From Glandiceps talaboti (Eukaryota; Hemichordata; Enteropneusta; Spengelidae), in the NCBI RefSeq assembly GCF_964340395.1, contig NC_135561.1, forward strand, positions 7,138,518-7,202,517: a DNA stretch of 64,000 nucleotides, written 5' to 3'. How positions within the stretch are numbered: position 1 is the first letter of the stretch; each line of letters starts with the position of its first letter. The notes under the pieces were generated by a model that made no database searches, was not told where the DNA came from, and worked only from the letters and a program-made list of their open reading frames with translations. A program made the position numbers and the translations under genes. This document shows, one piece after another, positions 13,478 to 35,251 of this stretch.

Positions 13478-13508
13478 TAGACAGACAGACGCACACAGAC
13501 AGACAGAC
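13361..13508. repeat. (GACA)n/(GACG)n compound microsatellite
   Basis: A few GACA units, about 12 GACG units, then GACA units again. Translations rich in Thr/Asp/Arg/Gln or Cys/Leu/Ser/Val are repeat artefacts. Confidence 0.96.
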
Positions 13509-15762
13509 ATACACATATAAGGGACAGCCACAGTCTGGAGATACACGGATGTCGATTTTTTTAGATTGCCCACCTAGATATTTGAAAAGATTTGAGGAGT
13601 GAAGACGTGCCAATATTTGTAATATGCAGACTTTAAAAAGCTGCTGGAGTATTATTTTCTTCGATCTGACAACCAATACGTTCAATGAAAATCGTTAAAA
13701 CAGGAATAATTAGTCTTTTTACATGTTAATTAGGGTGCGAGTGTATCCAGAAGAATTACAGGAACAGATTGAAATTGCGGGGGTTTGGGGGTGGGGAGCT
13801 GAATCAATTTGATTGGATCTATTGTACCATATTATACACACAGTTACACAATTATGTTTACCCACAGATGATTCAATACTGTAAATGTACAATATTACGA
13901 GTATAATATTATATCTAACAAAACGGTTTCAAAACCGTTCAAGTTGCAGCTCGTGCAGCTTTTCTAAACATATTATGTTCTACAATAATCACATTCCATC
14001 AAAATTCGGTTATCAACCAGTTTTTTTTTCGATTTATACGACTTCGAAATAACAAACGCGGAACGCTGAATTAAACTTTCGGATACCATGTTGAACAGTT
14101 TGTTTTCCGTTCGTATTTTTTTTAGAACTATTTCTAACTCCGTCTCTGGTTAGATTCTCTTTGCTTTGATTTTAAAAGAATGAGTTGAGGTTGAGACCGA
14201 AACACACTGGTGTCAATCCCTGGGTATAGTTTTGGCTCCTACAGATGCCTTTTATCATCACAGCGAGGGCTTGACGTTGATTGACAGTTTTGACAGCGCC
14301 ATCTAGAGTGTCAGCTTGACAGTTTAACAAAGACAAACCATTGTTCGTAAAGATAATGGTTTATCATTTGATTGCAGCAGACGACAGACTGAAGTGGACA
14401 TGGTGATTAGTGTCTAACTTTGTATAACTAATGTCATGCTAACGAACACTAATCACAACTAAACACTTATCATATAAAGAGTATGGTAGTGATTTGTGTA
14501 ATGGTATTCTCATTCCCTATCAATCTATCAACATCACACACCTCTCAATGCTGTAGCCTCATTACTAACGTCTTTGGCATACGCCCTCACATTCTAAGCT
14601 TTCAACGATGGTATCATAACATATCTAATGTAATTTGTTCAACGTTAAAATATGACTGTGATCTATTTAACATAATTAGCTCAAAGTAAAGATCGGCAGA
14701 TTTTGGTTATTGTTTCAGAAAATCTGATTTTTTGATGAATAATTCAAATGATGCCTAATAGCAAATCAACGATATTATTTTGGCTCGAGGAGCTCTAGGG
14801 GTAGGGATGGCGTAAGCTAGAACGATTGGACCTTGCAGCCAAAACTCTGTTGTTCAATCAAATTCTTGCCTTTTGTTCACGTGAGATCAAAATTGTCGAT
14901 ATATATGTAAACTTTGTGGCAAACATCATTTCTCGACTACTAACTTGGTATCGCTGTTCAACTAAGAGAAGGTTATGCTGGTAAGGCTACTCCCACTTCC
15001 AGTTGACTTCCTTTTTGCGTTCTTCTTCCCTTTTTTTCGTTTTTCTTACATTTTAACTGCATCAAAATTGTATCATTAATTGTCAATAGGGTAAATGAAC
15101 AAGCACCAAATTTAGGTCCGACAGTCTCGGTAACATGTGAAAATTGTAAGCATAAACGGGTATATTTTTTATGGCACGTTAATTAAACTATATTTTGCTT
15201 CTTGATTTGTAAAATTTACGTCCTTTGAATTTGCGCAGAAAGAGTTATCAATGTTTTTTCGTAAATGTTTGCTATCTCTTTTTAATTCCACCGTTCTGTG
15301 TACACCCAGTCAATCTGCCAGACATAGAACGTTTTTACATGTAATGTACCATACAGTAGGCTTGATGTTACATAGCGAGGTTTTGTAGGTCGCCCGACAA
15401 AACACTGTAATCATATAAAAAGTATGTAAGTGGATTTGTTTTTAGAGTAAATTTGTCCATATATAAACAATTGTCCATGCTGTAAGTTTGCCAAACTTTT
15501 CTTCATTACCATGCTTTTAGTGGGTTTCTGTCTAACCATGTTGTTCGTTGACATTGTTATTTCATCAAAGGTACAGCGAATTTTCCTGAGTCATCTGTAA
15601 GTGGCTGCCTTACGATGACGTTGATGAGAAGAAAAACAATAAATAAATAACTTTTGTTTATGTCAGTTGAAATGTTATAGGTAATAAATGGTGAAATTAA
15701 CAACGGATACGTGTATTTTTAGACTTCATCAATTACATAGTGTTTTTTTTCGTTATTTACAG
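13509..15762. other. intergenic DNA upstream of copy B
   Basis: No coding region was recognised. The promoter and any 5' UTR exon of copy B should lie here, but I could not single out a convincing TATA plus splice donor. Confidence 0.4.
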
Positions 15763-15764
15763 AA

Positions 15765-23470
<7,706 letters not shown>

Positions 23471-23627
23471 AACATTTAAAACCATTTCAAGATACATTTT
23501 GTCATAGAAAAGCTGTCTCGTGTTAATTGACATTAAATAACAACACAGGATATCGTCCAACGTGTGTATTCAAGTCGTGTTGCCACCACAACCATCACCA
23601 CCATCACCAACGTTAACGTGCACGAAA

Positions 23628-23633
23628 AATAAA
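23628..23633 (+). promoter_or_regulatory. polyadenylation signal of copy B
   Basis: AATAAA lies about 160 bases after the copy B stop codon. A further AATAAA near 24647 is a possible distal alternative. Confidence 0.6.
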
Positions 23634-25737
23634 GTTAACGAGAATACAAGAGACAGTCGATTGCAACCGGACCATAGCGTTCAAAATATTCAACTATCAC
23701 TTATCTTAACCACTTTCCTTTAATACTGTACCGTGTGAATTACATTTTCAAATGCTACAGTTTATTTGGTTTTTCTTAATACCAAGAATGCTAAAAATCA
23801 TGTCCTTTAAATTCTGAGGTCAAAATTTTACAAAATACATTTTATTTCAACAGAATTTATTAATGTATTTATTGTTACGCGGATCTTACTTGCTGAATGA
23901 TGTATTATTACTACTGTTCTTCGCACACAGCTGATAGACCAAGTAATAACACCCGAATCACTCTCATATCTCATATCTGACTCAACTTCTGTATGTACGT
24001 ACCAGGATCACACTTGAACTTTAAAGGGAATTAGCTCAGACTACACTACACACAGTGTTTAAAGATCTACACTGGAAAACAAGGCAAGCACCCAGCATAG
24101 TGCCTCGTTCATTGACTTCCCGCGAAGCCAAGTCTCCCTACCAAAATCTGAAGTGCCTGTCCGTCCCCAGTGTGCTTTACTGTGACGTCCTTAAAGTCTA
24201 AATATACATAACGCATGGCCAATGGCCAAATAATTAATGCACTCCATATAGAGCTTTTCTGGGCGTGATCATGCCCTAAAAGTATTCTTAAAATATTGAT
24301 GAATGATCACTATGAATCCTAGATATTTATGAAATGCAGACTGTCGTCTCATGTATGCTTGGAATCCTGTGTGGTCTGAATCCAATATCCTTGAGACAGT
24401 CTATTGACCTTTCAGTCAAACTAGGACATGCGATGTTGTTAAAATATTAAGTTTACTGAAATATAAATATGTCATCTGTGACAGTATCAAATTTGAACAT
24501 ATTCAAAACCAACATTACATTTTCATAAAATATTTATACAAGACTATATATCTTGAATTATGCACAATGGAAAATATATTTTCAATCCAGTGACAAACAT
24601 TAATTAATCACTTTTGTAAATATCGTATTTCATTATTTGTAAAGACAAATAAATCTAGTCTTGCAAACCAACATTTCTGTGGGGGGAGGGCGGCTTTCCT
24701 TCCGATCACCCCGAATTAGGGTATTGGCCACTGACAACTAATCCTACAGACCAACTTCCATAATTGTTTTCGTTGAAAACGCCGCCATAATCAGTCTAAC
24801 TATAGCGTATAGGCACCATGTGTTACTCGATCCAAGACTAGACGAAAAACATTAGTTAGACAATACAGCATTCCGTTCATTCTCATTGAATTCGAAGTTA
24901 TTATTCATCCATCATCCATAAACACCGGTACATCCTTGAATCTCACGGTACAACCAAGAAGGCTTCCAGTCATACACCAATCGTACTTTCATACTGACAA
25001 CCACCAAACCTAAAAGAAATTTACATGTATAATTTAAAGCCAAACTAGAAAATAACTTGAATCGGGTTGACAGGAAAGCAGGTGCCTACAGTCCCTGCAA
25101 TAATATGCAAAAATATGCAAATCCATAAAAAAAGACAATCACTAACCTTTTCACTGGTAGATCTCAACCTTCATTGGATAATTAACTTGTAACACCCGGA
25201 ACCTGCTTTATTTCATTACCTACACCAAGTTTTATACATAATTTACTATACGTACTACTTCAATTCCATTTATACTACATGTACATGTTTTTTATCTGTT
25301 TTGCATCCATGTTACAAGGGCTGTGTTACATGGACGCTATCTGTAGCCACGATACAGTTATACGTTCACCTAGAAAGTTTAGTTGTATTTTTAACATTTA
25401 TGGACATTTGATTAAAACTATGTATTTCTTCTCGTTGTTAAAAAAGACACGAGTGTATAACAATTGTATCAAAGACTCCATAATGAAATAAAACTTGTGA
25501 CATTTATCTAACTTGTGATTCTTGTTTCAAATTTCGAAAAAGAGATTACAAGTTGTTGTTGAAAACGCCGTGTCTCAACTTCTCTTTCTAGGAGAAGAGA
25601 CTAAAAGTGAATGTATTTCCTACAACACAGTCTATATTCAGACGAGGTATTGACTCTCAAACTAGTCATGATGACAACTTGGCATCGAATCATCTATAGC
25701 ACCAATTTCTAATCTCTTGAGATTCGATGCAGGATAA

Positions 25738-25738
<1 letters not shown>
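23634..25738. other. intergenic DNA after copy B
   Basis: AT-rich, no gene recognised. Confidence 0.5.
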
Positions 25739-25817
<79 letters not shown>

Positions 25818-25824
25818 AGGGAGG

Positions 25825-25896
<72 letters not shown>
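25739..25896. repeat. (GA)n microsatellite with a GGGA core
   Basis: Two GA dinucleotide blocks are separated by a G-rich stretch (about 25811-25831). The sequences just outside each end share GATTCGATG/ACTCGATGAAT-like words, hinting at a small flanking duplication. Confidence 0.95.
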
Positions 25897-25899
<3 letters not shown>

Positions 25900-27490
25900 T
25901 CGATGAATGATAACACTAGGGAGAGATCTTGAGTTTCGATGAAGCATAGCACTGGACTCCTCTCAAACTGTCTACATCCTTGTATTAGAACTGATTGTTT
26001 ATTTGCATCTGATTTGCCTTAAACAGTTTGGTGTCAAAGGTCAATCTCGAATCCTGACCAATCCCTTTAGACAGGCCACCTGACACGTGACATTATTACA
26101 ATTTCATAATCCACAACCACGGCTATACATCCGATGTGATAAATCCCACTTGTTTACACATTCGAACATATAATGAACATTGACAGAGCCGAAAAGTTCC
26201 ACTACTTTAGACCATATGCACACAGTTGTCTATGAGAACCCCCCACGAAATGTTGTGAAGGCCAGTAAAGTGGAGGGTTTATGCTTTTAGTCGAGAGATT
26301 GGTTATCTGATTCGATATCCACGTTGGCATCCAGACTACATTGTATATTAGCCTAGAATCTAGGCTTGTTGACTTTAATAAGGTGGTGATCAGAATGTGA
26401 CTAGCCTAGAGACTGGTCGTCTAATCTATGAATCGGAATGATAGCTAGATTTAATACTTTGATACGTTGTACGTGTCTCATTCTTGATGTTGGATAGAGA
26501 ACGAGTGTAGTGGCACCATATTCACTTTGAATTTTTAGCGTAAAATGGCTGTAACATACAGGTACACCACAAGCCTCTTTACGGTACCGTCCGAAACGTA
26601 CCCGCCAAATATGTGTTCTGGCCTGCGAGAATGCCCGGCGAGAATGAGTAGTTTTCTACAAAACGCCATACCATACTAAATTAATGTCATTATCCTTCAA
26701 CCATTCTTCGAGAGATTGAAGCCGCATGCGAAGTTTGTCCCTACAATATTGGCGATACTTTGCTCTCGGTTATCGACCCCTTCATTGAAACTAGGACAAG
26801 TTTAATTGACGTTTGACGATAGAGAAGGTGGGGTGACCTTCCATTCACAGTAAACTAAAGATTATTTTGTTTGTATATGTGGTATGGAGTAGTGTGTCCA
26901 GGTGATGGTACGTGTAGGGCACATGAATCGTCAACATGTTGTCCACATGAAGAACTCTGAAAACCACGTGATGTGAGGCCACATTATTATGTGTGGTTGG
27001 CGTTTATGTATCGTCTGAAGGTCGCTATGTTGACCAATTTTTTTAAGTGAAAAAAACAGGATATGTTGGTTATACTTCCGTGATCTAGTTACTGGTACCA
27101 ATAGTTCTCAACTCCCACAAACCAGTTTTGTGTACCGTGAAGTAACAGGACTATATGTTTTCGTGAACAAGTGTGCAAATATTCGAAAACAAAATTTGAG
27201 TAAACTGATAATATTTATCACCATAGTGATGAGCATTACATGTTCCAGAAGAAAGTTACGTGTAAGAATTAGCTAAAAGTTGTAAACACTCCTTAAAACA
27301 ATGTGTGTTTGAATAGTCTGGGCGGGAAACTTTCAAAGGTAGCTGAACGTATCAAATCTACATGATGATTTGGCTCTCAGCTCACAAGTGACTGGAACGA
27401 GGCCATAACTTAGTTTAATTTGATGGCCAACTTCTGAGTTAGACTGTCGACAGTCGTTCGTGCCTTTCTGCTACGTTTTATCTAAAACTA

Positions 27491-27643
27491 AAGTCGTTGC
27501 CTCGCTCCGATCCGGAGCAATACTATAACCACGTACTAATTAGCGAGTGCTGGAGGCACGAGCCTTCGACACTCACAGTTCGTGCCTTCTGCCGCAGTTC
27601 CTATCAGTACGCATTATCCAGTGCTATGGAGCGAGGCGACGAC
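27491..27643. repeat. short inverted repeat
   Basis: GTTGCCTCGCTCC near 27494 is mirrored by GGAGCGAGGCGAC near 27629. The spacer of about 120 bases contains weaker inner complementarity (AGGCACGAGCCTTCG / GTTCGTGCCTT). Confidence 0.6.
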
Positions 27644-28917
27644 TTTGATTTAGATGAAACCTGGTACCTGGTACCCAACTGTTGACATACGGACGTCAAG
27701 TCATTGTACACACATGCCACTTATGGAATGTAAGAGACACTTCAGGTAGTCAAAATCATTGAATCGTTTCATAAAGTTCTGAGAAAAACTGGTAAAATAG
27801 GCAAATAGGCAAAAAGTTACAGCAGGTTTTACCCTGCATTTTTTTTAAAAAAATTGGTTAATTTTACACACATAAAAAATTACTTATCGTGACAGTTATA
27901 ATGTTTTGGATGTAACTAACCAAATACAAATTGCACAAATTAAATAAATTTGGCATCTTTTATTGTCATTGGTATCACTGTATATACATGTAGCAACGAC
28001 TATATGCTAACATTATCGAATCTTCTGAACCTGTAGAGAGAGATCGCGACGAAGGAGAGCACCATTAGACTAACCACGACATCGATATTGGTGTCATCCC
28101 ATATTGCCAAAAAACAGCACAAAAGACATTCTTCGTAGAACCTTAAAATATCCTCCTAAGAACGAATATACCTGAAGAATAAAAAAATATTTTTTTTTAA
28201 ACATCTCTGAATCTATGATTATCGTGTTCATTATCGTTGTAAAGGCATGTGTACATACATATAACCTACAATTTGTTATGACGTGTGTAAGTGTTTTATT
28301 TGATAGTTTCAGGAAATATTTCGAACACACCTGTCCTGTTAAGACAACAATATAAATTCCTTTATGTCCAGAAAGCCTTCTTAGCTCCCAACCAGGATAA
28401 AAATGCGTCCACGTCCGTCTCTTACACGCGTCATAACCAAACAACGTGGAGCTTCATGATCGGACTAATGATTCATGTCATAGCAACCAGACTTTAATAT
28501 ATACACGTGGATAACCCACTCCGGATATTCAACGAGGTGTTATGCCATAATGATCTATGAACTTTGTAACTTAATGAGGTCAGACTACACGTTATTATGT
28601 AAAGGCGAAACACACAAATATTGTGGGAGAGATATGTTGATGGATATAATTATTTCTGCAATTAATGGATTCATAATTCATAAATAGAAATTACTCTGGC
28701 CCAGTTCACCTCAACAAACGGCAATATCAACGATAACAAACAATGCCAAAACTATAATTCATACCATAAAAATATACACATTATCAGAACAACTAAGATT
28801 ATTAGTCAATTTAGTATTTTTAAACGACTTTCTGAACAAATACTAACTTCTGAATAAATTAAACCTTCAGATAGGTAGTTAGGTGGCCAGACTCTCCTAT
28901 GAACGAGATGAAAGGCC

Positions 28918-29056
28918 CTGTGTTTTAGCCTGTTTGCGGCGCTTGTGTAGTCGATAATCTATCGAGGATAATGATCGTAAGTATGGGACTCAGTCAACTA
29001 TTGCTTGTTGTACTCCGTTTATTTCTCACAAGCGCCATAAACAGGCTAGGCTACAG
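28918..29056. repeat. foldback with ~30-base imperfect arms
   Basis: The left arm 28918-28947 (core GCCTGTTT..GGCGCTTGTG) is mirrored by 29027-29056 (core CACAAGCGCC..AAACAGGC). The loop is about 80 bases. It resembles a small nonautonomous foldback element. Confidence 0.7.
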
Positions 29057-29505
29057 GTGTTTTACTATTTACTCCTGAAGTAACACAGAGAGTGGTGATA
29101 TGAAATAAATCCTAGTAAAAAATCCATATCAAATCTACTCTAGATCCTTATATAGTTATAAGTACTGAAATGCGGGAAAAAATCATATCAGAAAAATGAT
29201 AGTCCAACAAATAATGGTCATATTCTAATAATAACTAATATGAATTCATTTTACATTATCAAAATATGTAGCTAAAGTGGTAGTCAGGATAGCTGAAATA
29301 GTGTAGTGACGTTAGTCCTTCAAGTCTACAGTTCTTAATCTACACATCCCTAAGAATATTCGCACCAAATTTGAGTTTAAGTATTTCGACCGAATTCGAT
29401 TTTTATCCAAATCACACACCTGTGATGCGATCATTTTCCTTAGAACAATTTCCCAACTAAACGTTAAAAGTAATGTCCCCACCAAATACCACTGTTTACA
29501 CAAGC

Positions 29506-29581
<76 letters not shown>

Positions 29582-29626
29582 GGACGGACGGACGGACGGA
29601 CGGACGGACGGACGGACGGACGGACG

Positions 29627-29670
<44 letters not shown>

Positions 29671-29681
29671 GGCAGGCAGGC

Positions 29682-29718
<37 letters not shown>

Positions 29719-29822
29719 GGCAGGCAGACAAACAGACAGGCAGGCAGACAGACAGGCAGGCAGGCAGGCAGGCAGGCAGAACAGGCAGGCAGGCAGACAG
29801 GCAGGCAGGCAGACAGACAGAC
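29506..29822. repeat. (GACA)n/(GACG)n/(GGCA)n compound microsatellite
   Basis: About 19 GACA units, 12-13 GACG units, GACA again, then mixed GACA/GGCA. It has the same GACA-GACG-GACA architecture as the arrays at 13361 and 56246. Confidence 0.96.
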
Positions 29823-30392
29823 ATATGCTTTTACCATGCCAAAACACTGAACATCAGTTCAGTTGTGCTTAAAAATAAAACAGTTTGTCATATAAACATA
29901 ACATAGTAATATGTACGGTGGCTTTTTAGTGCCATTGGGTAATTTCCAACATTTTTACTTCTAGATTTCTCAGTTTATTTTCTATTTAATTATTTTTTCT
30001 AAACTAAAAATGCGTAAAATACAAAATCGAAAAGAAACAAAATGAAAAAGTCGGAAATTCAAAATTACCCAAAGACACTAACAAAACAAACTACCGTACA
30101 TATGAGAATAACTCCCTTGTATTTGATACAATAGCACTACAGGCTTGTAATATCTTCATGTTTCTACAGACAATGTAACATCTTCATACCATGAACACGG
30201 CCAGTCCACGTGATCGTAATATCTTACCTTAAATGATGATTATCGTATGTTCATTGTAGTATCGAGTATCGCAGGACCATGTCTTTGATTAGTGGAATAT
30301 TCTATGGGAAAACGGGAACAATGGGTGACTTTGGGAGGGACTTATCAGCAAAGTCTCCTTTCGATATTATGAAAACAATACAAAATATACGG
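29823..30392. other. intergenic DNA upstream of the copy C promoter
   Basis: AT-rich. A weak inverted pair flanks about 29915-30105: GTACGGTGGCTTTTTAGTG with GGGTAATTTCCAA, against TTACCCAAAGACACT..CTACCGTAC. It is probably another small foldback. Confidence 0.5.
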
Positions 30393-30400
30393 TATATAAG
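30393..30400 (+). promoter_or_regulatory. TATA box, candidate promoter of copy C
   Basis: TATATAAG lies about 200 bases before a good splice donor (CTACAG|GTAAGA at 30597/30598). A start of transcription about 25-35 bases downstream would give a noncoding first exon of roughly 30427-30597, spliced to the acceptor TTGCTAG at 31085-31091 just before the copy C start codon. Inferred from spacing only. Confidence 0.5.
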
Positions 30401-30426
30401 CTCTATTTGGCTGGCTTGTTACTTTG

Positions 30427-30597
30427 CAATTTGAGTAACTGTAGTGTTAATATATAATGTACGTGTATCAACTTTGATCTCTTGAAAGATCCACCGAAAT
30501 GTATCATTCTAATCCTCAAGTATCAAAGTATTACATAACAGTACAGCTATTTCTGGTTGCCTGTGTTTTGACATCGTTTAGTTCAGAAAGGCTACAG
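30427..30597 (+). other. candidate noncoding exon 1 of copy C
   Basis: The 3' limit is a strong donor (CAG|GTAAGA). The 5' limit is estimated from the TATA box. It would join the exon that starts at 31092 and carries the ATG at 31126. Confidence 0.4.
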
Positions 30598-31125
30598 GTA
30601 AGAACAATATGTCTTCTCATCAGATAGGCGCCAAGGTTGTAACATTAACTTTTGGGTAAATTCATTTAGTATCGTGAATTGTCTCCGTGTAGCAATAATC
30701 ATTCATTTCTCATTCGAATGGGAAACGAAGTATGCGTTGTTCCAAAATTTGAATTCACAGAATTAAGTTTGGCAGGGAGGGTGTTTTTAAACCCCACTTC
30801 TTCGTGACGTCTACAATGCATGGTTTTAATGTCAAATTTGACTTTCATAATCGTGTGATTTCAAAAAGAGATAATGTTACCGGTGTGCCATTATTCTTAC
30901 GTTACTAAATATTTCCTTATTTCACAAGGTTACAGGTATTTTGAGATCTTCTTTTTTAAGAAAACTGGATGGGCTGGGTACCAGAATAGTTTTATTTCCT
31001 GATTTTGACTTCCGGTACCCGATTTTGAAACGAATTGAACAAATTGTTTTAACAAACAAACATCAAATTTAGTCTATCTTTCACTTGCTAGGAACTGACA
31101 GCTGGCGGTTATTATAGCCACCGCG

Positions 31126-33326
31126 ATGGCTACCGATACGGAAGAGGCTACAACTTTAGCGGGAGAAGACACACCAGACGACGAGAAAATCAACCTTGAA
31201 AACGGCGTGGTACACTCCGACAGTGAAGAAAAGGAAGGAGTTGTCGTTACCGTAAAAGATGATGAAGAAGAAGACGACGAAGAAGAAGAAGAGGAAGAAA
31301 AGCCGATTGATCCGTTCGCTGCCATACCGAATTTACAAGATAATACAGTAAAGTGGGGAGGTAGGTTCCCTTTTTTTCTTGATGTTTGACCATATTTTGC
31401 CCATATCCATATCAGCAAAGAACTTCAGTTTTCCTTGCACGTCCTGGTAAAAATTAATCCCAGACGTTGTACACGGATAACGATTTCTGTAGTACGAAGC
31501 TTGACACGATCTTGTAAAGTCATGACATAACTTGTATGATCTGAAACAATTTAATATAAATGACAGTACTGTATTTTCGGCTTTACTGTACCATCAATTA
31601 ATAAGATTTGGTACATTTGGGATGTCAATCAGTTTTACATCGCGATTACTATTAACAATACAGAATATGTAAAGTTTTGGATTGAATCTCGCCAGCCAGT
31701 TAAACAATGAACTTTGATAGTGACTAAACGTGGCACTGTTCAACCTATGTAGCAGTTTAATCAAACAACATGCTTTTTAGATGAGTTGTTTGAGATTTTT
31801 TCTTGTAACATTTTGTCGTTTCTCGATATCTTTAGACTGAAATCATAGAAAAATCCTTACGGATTAAAAAGGTGTGGGTGTGACCAGATGTGGCAAATGA
31901 AACTGTTCTCAAAATATATGGAGATATAACTTATTTACCTTTCCCCCACAACCTTGATAAATGTATATAAACTATTATTTCCTGTTGCTATAGGAACATG
32001 TTGGATAATTATTGTCCGGGTTGAGGCCCTAACCCGGACTCGTCGTTCTTTACTCTACCCGATCTGCTAAACTTGGCTTTTTCTTCAGATGATGTTTACC
32101 TTCCCTAAGGGGAGGTAAAGTTGGCGTTTTGTCTGTCTGTGTGTATGCTTGTGCGCCTGTGGTAGAGTACATACATTTATAGTAGCAAAGTGCGTTTGTT
32201 TTATTTTATTTTTGTATGTACGATTTCATTTTACTGAGTTATTTGCATGATTGGTGATCATGACTTCAGGTAATTAGACATGAATACAAAGGCAGAACTT
32301 TATACAAATCGGTATACGCATTTCTTTAAAAGGTGCATAAAGTTTGTTAATGAAGGTTTTGCTTTCAATAAGTCATTTGCATAATTTATTGATTATGGTA
32401 ATTACCTAAAAATGCAATTATCTTTAAACTTCATATACTACTACTGTTTTGATGACAATCATAAACCCGCATTTGTTCTATAATTTTGGATACTGTAGCT
32501 TTGTGTTTTTAAGGAATCATTTCCATAAGTGGTGATTTTTTGTAATTAGGTACTATTCATATTTTTGTACTTCATGCAGTGTTTGAAGGAGTAACAAACG
32601 GATTGCATTCAGTTTACATCTGGCTGGTGTTCGGGTTTCAAAATGTTAATAGTAGCTAATAAAACACATACCTTGTTTTTCATCTTTTTGCCCTCAACTT
32701 CTCGGAGTTATGGCACGACATGCATTCTGCGCATGCCACCTTCGAAAGAATCTGAAATCTCGATTTTTTTTCACAATCTTCGACATGCTACAAAATTTAT
32801 AAGCGTATAAATTTTCTTTTCTTTTTTAAAGAACTAAGTTGTGGTGGAAAAGTGAAAAGGGTATTGATCGACTGGATTGGAAAATTTCTCCTGGTGTCTT
32901 TTTGTCTTTATATGTTCCTCATTGCTTTGGACTTGATGGGTGATGCTTTCACTGTTCTTGGTGGTACCGCTGCTGGCGCTGCAATGAGTGATAGTGAACT
33001 TCTGAACAACCCAATCAGCGGCCTCATGATCGGTGTCCTAGCAACAGTACTACTCCAAAGTTCAAGTACGACTACATCCATCATCGTTTCCATGGTAGCA
33101 GCTGATAGTAAGTAATAAGATGCCTACTAAGGTATCTCGCCTGAAATTTTGAGGATGAGTTCTTTGAGTACAACACAAACAATTATAATTAAGTAATACT
33201 AAATTCTTAAATAGTGAAGCGTTCCCAAATGTATAAATGTAATTTACAAAAGTGTCCACTGATTTAAAGACTTTTGATGAGAAGTACGAGAAGGAGAGGA
33301 AACGCTGTGATAACATGAAGTAGTAC

Positions 33327-33367
<41 letters not shown>

Positions 33368-33384
33368 TGTATGTATATATGTGT

Positions 33385-33436
<52 letters not shown>

Positions 33437-35164
33437 AAATGGCGATAATCCAGGGCTATCGTTACTTTATTCTCGGATTGTGGTTTCTCTGAGTTCTAAA
33501 ATAACTTGCATTGACATTTCATTCTTGTTTTTCTTAGTTATTCAAGTAGAACAAGCCATTCCTATGGTAATGGGAGCAAACATTGGCACATCCGTTACAA
33601 ACACTATTGTGGCAATGACTGGGATATCAAATCGTGATGAATTCCGACGAGCCTTCGCTGGGGCCACTATACACGACTGTTTTAACTGGTTATCAGTTTT
33701 GGTGTTTTTACCTCTAGAGGTTTTAACAGGTATGCAAAGTGTTGTCTCTCGCCATTAATAAATCCTGCACTTTCTTGCAAAATTACCGATATGAAGTAAA
33801 GTGTAAATAAGACGGGAAAACTTCGCCATATATTTCCAACTTGAAGTTTCCCAGGGGTATTTGAATAACTTTTGTGACAAAACAGTCTAGCGTTCCTCCA
33901 TTGATTTGATATTCCAACTTGATGAGAGCGTCGCTGAGAAAGTGATAACATATATGACTGTACACGTGGGAACTTTTGTCGCTCCATAGTGACTAAAAAT
34001 ACACATACAAAGTTTCTAAGACGACCACGTCTTAAGTTGACCAAATCGATACTCGGTGAAGATTCTAGTACAAGTAATCACTTTTATTTCAAAATATGCC
34101 TTTTCTCAATCGGCTATGTGTACTTATTTTTTTTATTTCCCCTCAGGTTACCTATACCATCTCACAACCGCTATAGTTTATGGCGGTGATCTAGAAGGAG
34201 GTTCTTGGGAAGGATTCGATTTCTCCTTCACACAACCAATTGTACAATATATCATCAAGGTAAGAGAGATTAACCTTTGAACTATCAACTTTGAACCCTT
34301 GATATTTGCAAAAAAGCTTTAGTAGATTGTGAGATGTATTGCGTATGTAACTTAGATGATGTATCAAAAGACGATGGCGGATTCTGAACCAGATTATATC
34401 ACTTAGATATAAAAAGTATACCACACCCGTCTAAGCTCAGAGTCACATAACAAAAATCGCCGTTTTTTCGTCCTTTTTGTTCATAGTATCGTATTGTATC
34501 GCTTTATTTTCACTAATGTGTGAATAATAAGCGTACAATTACAGACACACGTAAAGTTTTAATAGTGAAGGACTTGATAAATAGCTCTAACAGAGCTAAT
34601 GAGACGTCTTGCTCAGCCTGAGCCACTATACAATTTTAAGTGAACAATATTACACTCGGCAAGAATATATTGAAAAATTTACAAATCTGAATATCATTTG
34701 CATAACAGTTAATCAAAACATACTAACATACACAGTAACTCACCTCAGAGCTGTATGTTTTTATATATGTTAATTTTCAAAGCGTGTTTTCAGAAGTGTT
34801 GTAGTGCCATAGAATAACAGTCGGACTGGAAATTCGGTTTTGTCAGAGTAGTGGCTGGACGCCATATTATTACAACCCGCAACGTTTATGTCTCACACAA
34901 CAATGACATGATTAATTAGGGGTATAGCTAGTTCGGAGTTATCAAATTTGAAAGGTATAAATATATCGAGATTAAGTTGGGCATATGGGTTAGTAATTAA
35001 TGGAATTGCATCTGACAAAAAATGTAATAATGTTTCCGAAATCATCAAACATAACTTTGGCAGGAAAATGTAACCCAATAATTTAAAATAAAAACTAGAC
35101 AATGGGAAACAACGTGAAATGAACTAACACATTCTTAGTTTGGGAAAGAAAAACAACAACAACA

Positions 35165-35251
<87 letters not shown>

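Larger units (their letters stand above)
25897..29505. other. intergenic DNA between copies B and C
   Basis: No supported gene. Two imperfect inverted repeats lie here (27491-27643 and 28918-29056), entered separately. Short ORFs at 27497-27685 and 28094-28497 are unrecognised. Confidence 0.5.
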
